Shown here one piece after another: positions 55,476 through 64,000 of a DNA stretch of 64,000 bases; positions within the stretch are counted from its first letter, which is position 1; each line of letters begins with the position of its first letter. The position numbers were made by a program, and so were the translations under genes. The notes under the pieces are model-generated. The model ran no database searches. It was not told where the DNA came from and was given only the letters and a program-made list of their open reading frames with translations. This DNA is from Margaritifera margaritifera. Lineage: Eukaryota; Mollusca; Bivalvia; Unionida; Margaritiferidae. The stretch is from positions 4,158,501-4,222,500 of the forward strand of contig JAQPZY010001695.1 of NCBI GenBank assembly GCA_029931535.1, given 5' to 3'.

Positions 55476-58400
55476 TCATCCATTTGAGTCAAGTAATTTC
55501 TGTCTCTTTTCACCATCCGGTACTTCTTCTGTTTCTATGGTAACTTCCACAGCATTCTCATCCCCCTTAGCCAAATCAATCTCACCAGCTATCATCAGAG
55601 AAATAACTATATACTGTATAACTAAATACTGCATACTGTATAACTATATACTTTATACTGTATAACTATATACTTTATACTGTATAACTTTATACCGCAT
55701 AACTATATACTGTATAACTATATACTGTATGCTATGTAACTATATACTGTATAAACTATATACTGTATGCTATGTAACTATATACTGTATAACCATATAC
55801 TGTATAACTATATACTGTATGCCATGTAACTATATACTGTATAACCATATACTGTATAACTATATACTGTATGCCATGTAACTATATACTGTATAACCAT
55901 ATACTGTATAACTATATACTGTATGCCATGTAACTATATACTGTATAACCATATACTGTATAACTATATACTGTATGCTATGTAACTATATACTGTATAA
56001 CCATATACTGTATAACTATATACTGTATGCTATGTAACTATATACTGTATAACCATATACTGTATGCTATGTAACTATATACTGTATAACCAAATACTGT
56101 ATAACTATATACTGTATGCTATGTAACTATATACTGTATAACCATATACTGTATAACTATATACTGTATGCTATGTAAGTATATACTGTATAACTATATA
56201 CTGTATGCTATGTAACTATATACTGTATATTAAAAATTATGTATATGGACTGCTCAGGTGCTCAGGGGACCATTTCAAGTGACCTAGATGAACACATGGT
56301 TTCAATATATAGTTACATATGTATGGCAGACCCATAGTTCTTGATCTTTATACACAGGTGATTGTTACATGCAGGTGGTAGCTATATTATGTCTGACTGT
56401 TTACAGTTTACAATAGCGGGAACTAAGTTTCATAGATCATCCTCATACCTCTATCTGCCTTTCATTCTTTCTTTCCATAGTCTCTTTATTTTTCTCTATT
56501 CATCTGTGAAACATTTTGTCTCTATATCCATCTATCTGTCTGTCTGTTAGTTTTGTGTGTAAATGCCTTTCTCTGTTTGCCATATCTCAATCACTATGGC
56601 AGTATTTCCTTTCATATTTTTTGTCAGTCTAAGTCTGCTTCTCTCTTTATGGTGCTCAAACATCTGGCTGCCAATCTGCCTGTCTCTTTCCTCAGTTTTC
56701 TGTCAACTTGTCTTTTTTGGGCTCTCTCAGCCAATCTATTTTTCTTGGAAAACTGTTGTTCACAAGACAAATTTCATGTTTTGTCTTTCAGTACTGTGCA
56801 TCGATGGTGGAAAAGGCAAACAATCTTACACTTTTCTCTTTTTTGAGAACCACTCCCAAATTTGAAGCATAAAGAGAGAAATGAAAGAGAATACAGTATT
56901 GGCTAAAAATACTATGGATTATGGTATTGTACAATTTCCTCAGTCTTGACCATATTTGTATTCATATGACCATATTTGTACTCATATGACCATATCTGTA
57001 TTCATATGACCATATTTGTATTCACATGACCATATTTGTATTCATATGACATCTATCCAACATATTTTTACTGATCTAAAAAGCAAATTTGTCCAAAGAA
57101 AATCAAGAAGAAAAAATACCTGTCTCAGACTGTTTGTTTTCTGCTTCCTTCTTTTCTTGCTTGGATTTTAGAAATGCTCGTTGCATGCACAACTTCTTCT
57201 TGCAAAGAAGCTTGAACTCCAGGTCTTTGGTTGCCTTCTCTCTATTTTCTTGGGTTGAACTCTCTCCTGTGTTGACTTCCCCTAAAAAAATAAACTGACA
57301 CAATAAAATCTTAGATTCCAAGCCTACAACTCTTGCCTGGAAATTCGGTTTGAATACAGTTCAATTACCGTACAGTGGTTCCCCCCCTAGACACCATGTA
57401 TAGACTATCATGTGCTGAAAAATGGCATTAACCCCCAAAAGCAAACAGTTTTCCCTCACTATAAAGCCCCTGAGTATACCACTTCCCCTTTTATAATGCT
57501 CAAATCGTTATGGATGTAGTCTATTGAACTGGAAGAATTATGTGTCATTATCACTACCTAATTAAATTAACTTAAATTTAGTTCTTGGCTTATAAGAACC
57601 AACTATGATGTGATTTGGTTGTTATGGGTTTAACGCCATTTTTCAGCACATGATAGGCTATACATGGCAGCCAGTATATTTGGTGGAGGAAGAACCTGAG
57701 AAAACACTGGGAAGAACCAAGACCCACGGGAAGCTACTGGCAAGCTTTATCACCCACCCACTTTGGCCGAGCCCGAGACTCGAACCCACGCGGACAGAGG
57801 TGAGATGTCAGTGATTGATAAAGGCGAGCGCCTTTATCCACTCTGCCTCCTGGGGCCCCAACTATGATGTGTTCATATTGTTAAATATCCTGTTTTTGTG
57901 TCTGTATGCACTATTTATGACACAATCTTAATGGAACATACCTCAATTTAAGGTGGCCTCACTTGTATAGTGGGCAACTTTTATAGCTCACATGAACAGA
58001 ATTATAAAATTAGCCACTTTTATGGCTCCCCTTAACAGGATTATTAAAGTGGACCACTTTAATGGATCCCATAAATAGTGTTATGAAGTGGGACACTTTT
58101 ATGACTCTCTCAAACAGCATTATAAAGTGGGCCATTTTTATGACTCCTTTGAACAGTGTATGAAGTGGGCGATTTTATGACTCTCAGGAATAGTGCTATA
58201 AAATTGGTAACTTTTATGTCTACCATGAACAGTGTTTTAAAATGGACCACTTTTATGACTTTCATGAACAGCATTAAAAAGTGGGCCATTTTTATGACTC
58301 ACATGAACAGCATTAAAAAGTGGGCCATTTTTATGCCTCCCATGAACAGCATTATAGAGTGGGCCACTTTTATGACTTCCATGAACAGCATTATAAAGTG

Positions 58401-59501
58401 GGTCCATTTTATTCCTCCCATGAACAGTGTTACAAAGAGGGAGAACTGTACAAAGTTATATTTAGTGAAGGACCGTTTGACAGGTTTTCTTTTCACAATG
58501 GATAGAAAAATCACTTACTCATGGACCGTTTAGTCTTTGTTCACCAGATACAATGAACTCTCACAAAAATCTCATTGTATTAAGACTTGGATACAAAATT
58601 TGTAAAGTATTTTTACTTCTCTTCAAGTAAATGTTGCCTTTCCTTGTAGTAAAGATAATAAACACTAAGTAGAAGTTCTTTTATGTAGTACAAAGAGGAT
58701 GGGGGAGAAAAAGTACAATAGATATATAAATTTCATTTTTATGAACTAAGTATTTGCGAACACACCTCTGTGAGGATTGTAATGTGCAATAATTGTGAAA
58801 ATTATCTAATTGTTTACAAATTTATTGTTCTGGCTTCTCCATAAGTGCAGAAACTAAAGCTCAATTTTTACACTCAATAACAAACAAACTGCTTTAAATA
58901 CAAGACCCTTGAAAGTTGTAATTTATCCAGCCAAAAAATGTCATTCAATATTCTATAAAAATAAAATAAGTATGATGTACTCCAAAGAAACAGAAATTGA
59001 GTTTAAGTGAACTTTTAAGTTGAGGAATTTTGTGAACAATAGGCCTGGTTACCCAGGACTGTGCATGACTGTACCTTTAGTGAGTAGATTTACAAGTAGA
59101 ATGCCCTCCAAAACCTTGAACATTTTAAAGTTTCTTTAATATGAATTTTATTGTTTGATTAAAAATTCAAAAGAGAAACTATTTCAGTAAAGACACATTT
59201 TTATATGTTGTATACTGCTGAATGTCACAGACAAGTGAAAACATCTGCAGGAAAGTGATAGCTGCAAGTAACCTGTCCTGCACAAGTAATGTTTGAAACA
59301 TATATGCTCAGCCCAAATGCATAGATCCAAATATCAAAATTAAACCCTATGCATGTATTTGTAATCCCTTGCTAAGGTAAGAAGTAACTCACCAGTCATA
59401 GGTTTTTCTTCAAACAACATGCTGGTGCCCAGTGTGTCCTGATACTCTCCAGCAAAAATGTAGTGGTCCAGCTGTAAAATAGGTCTCTCCGTATCAAGAC
59501 C
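55476..59501 (-). CDS. GTF3C6, TFIIIC subunit 6: last three exons
   Basis: Exon 59501-59393 (acceptor TTTTACAG, donor CTG|GTGAGT) encodes GLDTERPILQLDHYIFAGEY then QDTLGTSMLFEEKPMT, the hallmark of the TFIIIC sixth subunit/tau55-type barrel. Exon 57281-57120 (acceptor TTTTTTTAG, donor CAG|GTATTT) continues with EVNTGESS...KDLEFKLLCKKKLCMQR. The last exon 55588-55476 gives GEIDLAKGDENAVEVTIETE and ends KRQKLLDSNG-stop. Both introns are phase 1 and the reading frame joins perfectly. TFIIIC binds A and B boxes of tRNA genes and recruits TFIIIB for RNA polymerase III. The N-terminal exon, which should precede the GLDTERP exon in phase 0, was not recognised between 59502 and 64000, so it lies beyond the window or is hidden in repeats. 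The introns carry minisatellites and a SINE. No lesions seen. Confidence 0.85.
55605..56232 (+). repeat. 52-bp higher-order minisatellite of 15-bp subunits
   Basis: Built from TATATACTGTATAAC (15 bp) and a longer variant with GTATGCTATGTAAC. GCTATGTAAC/GCCATGTAAC recur at 55769, 55821, 55873, 55925, 55977 and 56029 with exact 52-base steps, then 37/52-base steps. The higher-order period is thus two 15-mers plus one 22-mer, with occasional loss of a 15-mer. Located downstream in the GTF3C6 intron. Confidence 0.93.
56233..56935. other. Intron sequence of GTF3C6
   Basis: No coding exon recognised. A pyrimidine-rich, TCTCTCT/CTGTCT-laden stretch at 56440-56720 gives spurious open frames. Confidence 0.5.
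56940..57052 (+). repeat. 20-bp minisatellite, about five copies
   Basis: ACCATATTTGTATTCATATG repeated, with minor variants (ACTCATATG, TTCACATG). Confidence 0.93.
57378..57450 (-). mobile_element. SINE 3'-end fragment
   Basis: CATGTATAGACTATCATGTG then CTGAAAAATGGCATTAACCCC matches the 3' end of the SINE copies at 19543-19783 and 57613-57857, written here in + orientation of the tail. Strand is given as a fragment; the tail reads towards higher coordinates, as in the 19.5-kb copy, so orientation - should be treated as uncertain. Confidence 0.6.
57599..57871 (-). mobile_element. Full-length tRNA-derived SINE in a GTF3C6 intron
   Basis: On the - strand the body (57857-57613) starts with a tRNA-like GGCAGAGTGGATAAAGGCGC (A box) and has the B box GGTTCGAGTCT about 50 bases later (57786-57776), then the same body and AATGGCGTTAAACCCATAAC tail as the copy at 19.5 kb. 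Perfect 14-bp direct repeats CCAACTATGATGTG flank it (57599-57612 and 57858-57871). The A box sequence suggests a Ser/Leu-type tRNA ancestor. It sits in the same orientation as GTF3C6. Confidence 0.88.
57950..58445 (+). repeat. 39-bp minisatellite, about twelve copies
   Basis: CATGAACAGCATTATAAAGT then GGGCCACTTTTATGACTCC recurs about every 39 bases. 39 is a multiple of three, giving a 13-residue repeat in the open frame (for example MNSIKKWAIFMTH), an artefact. Inside the intron between the GLDTERP exon and the next exon of GTF3C6. Confidence 0.93.
58446..59392. other. Intron sequence of GTF3C6
   Basis: No exon or transposon recognised. Confidence 0.5.
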
Positions 59502-59769
59502 CTGTAAAACAGCCATAAAAACAACATCAGAACAGAACTGACCAATCAGGAACTGTCCACTACAGCCACTTCCATGGCAGATCCTCATGCTTTTTATTAC
59601 ATGTCCTCTTCCTAATGCCCAGACCCTCTCTCTCCCTCCGGACAAAGACTCAGAGGTTGTAACCCAAAATTTATTATTCTGTATACATGTATGCGTCCTC
59701 ATCATACAATTGCATGTACAAAGTTTGGCAAGAAATATTTAAAATTGTCACTGTAATTAAAAAAAAATT

Positions 59770-59965
59770 ATATGTCATCTTTCACCCTCTCCAAGAGACC
59801 ACAGGGCAATGGCCCAAAAATTATATTCCTCTTGCAGATGGTCATCACATGGGCAACCTTTGTAGCAAATTTGGTAAATTTCCACCCAGCAGTTTAGGAG
59901 ATGTAGTTACAGACAGATGGATGGACAGACGGAGAGGCAAAGGGTATCACAATATCCCCTTGCTA
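59770..59965 (+). repeat. Interspersed repeat, unexpanded copy
   Basis: TTCCTCTTGCAGATGGTCAT, then GTAGCAAATTTGGTAAATTTCC, then CAGTTTAGGAGATG and ACAGACAGATGGATGGACAG. Same order of phrases as the edges of 54955-55400 and related to 5500-5880. Confidence 0.7.
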
Positions 59966-60034
59966 CACCATGGGGACAATCAACTACAGTTTATCAGTGA
60001 TCCATTTGGACAGCTGACCAATCAGGTTACCACC

Positions 60035-60545
60035 CACCTGATATCGAAGCATGATATCCTCTACTTTGCTCTGCATGATATCATCTACTTTCCTAGCATG
60101 ATATCTTCTACTTTTCTCTACTTTCCTATCATGATATTCTCTACCTTCCAAGCATGATATCCTCTACTTTCCTCTCCATGATATCCTCTATTTTCCTCTT
60201 TGTGATATCCTCTACTTTCCTCTTTGTGATATCCTCTACTTTCCTCTTCATGATATCCTCTACTTTCCTCTTCATGATATCCTCTACTTTCCTCTGCACA
60301 ATATCCTCTACTTTCCTCTGCATGATATCATCTGGTTTCATAGCATGGCATCCCCTACTTTCCTAGCATGATATCCTCTACTTTCCTCTGCATGATATCA
60401 TCTGCTTTCCTAGCATGGCATCATCTACTTTCCTAGCATGATATCATCTACTTTCCTAGCATGATATCATCTACTTTCCTAGCATGATATCCTCTACTTT
60501 CCTCTGCATGATATACTCTACCTTCCTCTGCATAATATAACCTTC
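60035..60545 (+). repeat. 24-bp minisatellite, about twenty copies
   Basis: CATGATATCCTCTACTTTCC plus TCTG/TAGC recurs with 24-base period; GC/TT/CT variants of the last four bases interleave. 24 is a multiple of three, giving an 8-residue repeat on the - strand (RKVEDIMK), an artefact. Upstream of the GTF3C6 GLDTERP exon, so probably in an intron. Confidence 0.95.
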
Positions 60546-61164
60546 AAAATATTGCTGTGCTAGAAAACACCAAACCACCCCACCCCACTGCCAAGTCATT
60601 GCATCAAATTGGATTTATTTTGTTATTTATTTATTAATTTATTTAGTTACATATTCTGAGTGAGTATTTATTTAAAGTAAAGATATTCTGGTAGTATATA
60701 CATCCTATATTTACTTCGTTCTTTGTGAAGTATATGATATTACTCAGGGTGGGGTGTGTGTGTGCATCCACACCTCATGTCAGCACAAAATATTGCCAAC
60801 ATCCGCTTTGTAATCCCCATGTTTACTTGAGGTTATTCATTTTCCTTTCACAATTTTTTTTTTCTTCAACATATCAGGTGCAAATTTTTCTAAATCATAA
60901 TGATTGCATATATACAAATGGATAATATGAAAGTACGGATTTTTAATGGTCGAAATTTAATGGTACTCTCTGGTACTTGAAAATACTGCAAGCTGGTGGG
61001 ATGAATTACAGAAAATACGATGAAAATGAGTGATACCTTGATTTTTTTTAAACAGATGCTTCTTTTACAGGTTTCCTTATTGGATTCCTTTTAATGATAA
61101 AAGGAAGGGGGGGGGGGGAGGGCAGGAGAGTAGGGTGGAGGAACAAATTTGATGTGATCACCCT
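60546..61164. other. Non-coding stretch
   Basis: Nothing recognised; a G-rich run at 61108-61121. Confidence 0.5.
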
Positions 61165-61372
61165 GAAAATTATTCTTTATTTTACACTAGTTTATGTATC
61201 CCGCTTCTTTATTCCACACTAGGTTATGTATCTCACTTCTTTATTCCACACTAGTTTACATATCCCATTTCTTTATTCCACACTAGTTTATGTATCCCAC
61301 TTCTTTATTCCACACTAGTTTATGTATCCCACTTCTTTATTCCACACTAGTTTATGTATCCCACATTAAAGA
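61165..61372 (+). repeat. 32-bp minisatellite, about six copies
   Basis: TTTATTCCACACTAGTTTAT then GTATCCCACTTC with 32-base period; the third copy has ACATATCCC. Confidence 0.95.
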
Positions 61373-61624
61373 ATTGACAGACTCTCAATTTCTCACAGCT
61401 GTCGGCACTGATTTTTCCTTAACCGTATTCCCTTGTCTTCACCACAAAATAGTCAGGTAGCTGATGAAAGTCACACTGAGGCAATGATCTAGACTGATTG
61501 CATAATTATAGACCTCTTCAGTTTCATAAAGGTCAATATAGTATTAGATACAATCATTTCAATGATGCATGTCACACTAGCTAGAGTTGTTGGCCTTGAG
61601 GAAGGGATCAAGAGAATATTATCT
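61373..61624. other. Short spacer between minisatellites
   Basis: Nothing recognised. Confidence 0.5.
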
Positions 61625-63290
61625 ATTAAAATGTATTCATCCCAATGATTTTATATTATTTATTTATTCATCCCATGGCAATGATTTTATATATTATTTA
61701 TTTATTCATCCCATGGCAATGATTTTATATATTATTTATTTATTCATCCCATGGCAATGATTTTATATATTATTTATTTATTCATCCCATGGCAATGATA
61801 CATTATTTACTTATTCATCTCATGGCAATGATACATTATTTATTTATTCATCTCATGGCAATGATTTTATATATTATTTATTTATTCATATCATGGCAAT
61901 GATTTTATATATTATTTATTTATACATCCCATGGCAATGATATATTATTTATTTATTCATCTCAAGGCAATGTTTTTATATATTATTTATGTATTCATCC
62001 CATGGCAATAATTTTATATATTATTTATTTATTCATCCCATGGCAATGATTTTATACATTATTTATTTATTCATCTCATGACAATGATACATTATTTCTT
62101 TATTCATTCCATGGCAATGATACATTATTTATTTATTCATCTCATGTCAATGATTTTATATATTATTTATTTATTCATCCCATGGCAAATATACATTATT
62201 TATTTATTCATCTCATGTCAATGATTTTATATATTATTTATTTATTCATCCCATGCCAATGATTTTATATATTATTTATTTATTCATCTCATGGCAATGA
62301 TTTTATATATTATTTATTTATTCATCCCATGGCAATGATTTTATATATTATTTATTTATTCATCCCATGGCAATGATTTTATATATTATTTATTTATTCA
62401 TCCCATGGCAATGATACATTGTATATTTATTCATCTCATGGCAATCATTTTATATATTATTTATTTATTCATCCCATGGCAATGATTTTATATATTATTT
62501 ATTTATTCATCCCATGGCAATGATTTTATATATTATTTATTTATTCCTCTCATGGCAATGATTTTTTATTTTATTTATTTATTCATCTCATGGCAATGAT
62601 TTTATATATTATTTATTTATTCATCCCATGGCAATAATTTTATATATTGTTTATTTATTCATCTCATGGCAATGATACATTACTTATTTTTTCATCCCTT
62701 GGCAATAATTTTATATATTATTTATTTATTCATCTCATGGCAATGATACATTATTTCTTTATTCATCCCATGGCAATGATTTTATATATTATTTATTTAT
62801 TCATCCTGTGGCAATGATTTTATATATTATTTATTTATTCATCTCATGGCAATGATTTTATACATTATTTATTTATTCATCCCATGGCAATAATTTTATA
62901 TATTATCTATTTATTCATCTCATGGCAATGATACATTATTTATTTATTCATCCCATGGTAATAATTTTATATATTATTTATTTATTCATCCCATGGCAAT
63001 GATACATTATATATTTATTCATCTCATGGCAATGATTTTATATATTATTTATTTATTCATCCCATGGCAATGATTTTATATATTATTTATTTATTCATCC
63101 CATGGCAATGATTTTATATATTATTTATTTATTCCTCTCATGGCAATGATTTTTTATTTTATTTTTTTATTCATCTCATGGCAATAATTTTATATTTTAT
63201 TTATTTATTCATCTCATGGCAATGATTTTATATTTTATTTATTTATTCATCTCATGGCAATAATTTTTTTATTTTTTTATTTATTCATTG
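61625..63290 (+). repeat. 38/33-bp minisatellite, about 45 copies
   Basis: The unit is TCATCCCATGGCAATGATTT then TATATATTATTTATTTAT (38 bp). A 33-bp variant lacks part of the TA-rich half (GATACATTATTTATTTAT). CATCCC and CATCTC versions and long and short forms are interspersed in runs, and a four-unit segment near 62455-62600 recurs near 63005-63180, pointing to block duplication inside the array. No coding capacity. Confidence 0.95.
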
Positions 63291-64000
63291 TTTCAAGGTT
63301 TTTCGCTCAATTTAAAACAAATTTATTTACCACAGGGTTCCCAAAACTTTTTTAAACAAATATTTCCAGGTCTTTTCCAGGTTTTTTAGGTAAGAAGTTA
63401 ATTGTTTCAAGGTTCACTTAAAACCATTATTGAACAGAATTAATAAACATTTTGGCTTAGAAAACGTGCATTCTTAAAATCAAAAGTTGTTTCTATTTTG
63501 AGACTCTCCCATAACATCTAAATTAGACATATGATCATGTACTAAACTACAGTATGTATCACTAGAAATAAGTGTAACTATTGAAATTCATATAAATTTG
63601 CATGATACTCATTTTCATTTACAGAGTAAAAATGTTAACTTTATTCTGCTTAACTGCATATGTTTGTATGAAGAAAAGTTTCTGAGAAATTGTTTTTTTA
63701 AATTTTAACAGGAAGCACTTACAAATTATATACCTTTATATGAAAAGAATGCCTGCAATTTTTTTAAAAAAATCTACTAATTCATGTCTCAGAGAATTTT
63801 TTTTGCATGCACTCCTCTGTGGGATGAGTGAGTTGCAGTAGATACTGTCATCACTTTACTCAACGCAGTACACTTATCACAACACTACTTACGCCCTTAA
63901 TAAAAAATTACTGGCACCTGATGCAAGCTTGATACTAAAAGGGTTTTCAACCTGCTATCTTCACTCTGAACATAATATTTTCATGATTTGAACCCATTTT
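63291..64000. other. Non-coding stretch
   Basis: No exon or element recognised. A GTF3C6 5' exon could lie beyond 64000. Confidence 0.45.

Noticed and set aside
56553..56865. Cys/Phe/Leu-rich + strand frames
   Set aside because: They come from a pyrimidine-rich intron stretch on the strand opposite to GTF3C6 and show no domain.
58156..58533. Repeat-containing protein frame of 125 codons
   Set aside because: The 13-residue repeat arises because the minisatellite unit is 39 bp, a multiple of three; no start context, splice sites or family support it. The same applies to frames at 39058, 31160, 52681 and 60141.
61625..63290. CRISPR-like array
   Set aside because: Units are directly adjacent without unique spacers and the genome is eukaryotic; this is a minisatellite.

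Overview
This looks like a window of nuclear DNA from an AT-rich invertebrate genome. A bivalve or other mollusc is my best guess: the host-type exons have GT-AG introns, the TA and GA microsatellites are very long, and the window mixes LINE, Penelope-like, mariner, Polinton and tRNA-derived SINE relics with an interspersed repeat ending in GACGGACG/ACAGACAGATGG. The species call is inference, since nothing here fixes the taxon. There is no bacterial-style gene organisation, and most long open frames are repeats or dead transposons.

Host-type genes are sparse. A PI-PLC X-domain protein (PLCXD-like) is complete in two exons on the + strand (45096-47543), with both catalytic histidines visible. 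The last three exons of GTF3C6, a TFIIIC subunit, lie on the - strand (59501 down to 55476) with matching splice phases; its 5' end was not found. A 3'-terminal exon encoding a long coiled coil ending in the prenylation box CSIM lies at 32443-33078, with a partial duplicate about 0.7 kb upstream. Possible isolated exons are at 3047-3113 and 40143-40309.

Mobile DNA from left to right: Penelope-like fragment with GIY-YIG domain (4.5-5.5 kb); candidate solo LTR inside a TA microsatellite (6.7-7.6 kb); two palindromic elements (7.7 and 8.8 kb); LINE C-terminal fragment (10-11 kb) and LINE ORF1-like fragment (11.9-12.1 kb); a diverged tandem duplication (14.8-16.8 kb); a transposon-like zinc-binding gene with one stop and one frameshift (17.6-19.25 kb); a SINE with 12-bp target duplications (19.55 kb); a decayed Polinton/Maverick (about 19.95-26.9 kb) with capsid and integrase on + and protein-primed PolB on -; a 2.5-kb fold-back element with satellite-like arms (27.2-29.75 kb); an undescribed repeat pair (33.7-34.75 and 39.6-42.3 kb), one copy carrying a Tigger-like insertion whose empty site is preserved in the other; a second LINE (37-38.85 kb); a 1331-bp mariner (42.34-43.67 kb); and a hAT-like mini-element (51.8 kb).

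From 49.8 kb to 63.3 kb the sequence is dominated by about a dozen unrelated minisatellites with units of 20 to 95 bp, several inside GTF3C6 introns. The most promising items for novelty are the fold-back satellite element, the A/B repeat pair, the coiled-coil CaaX exon and the minisatellite cluster.
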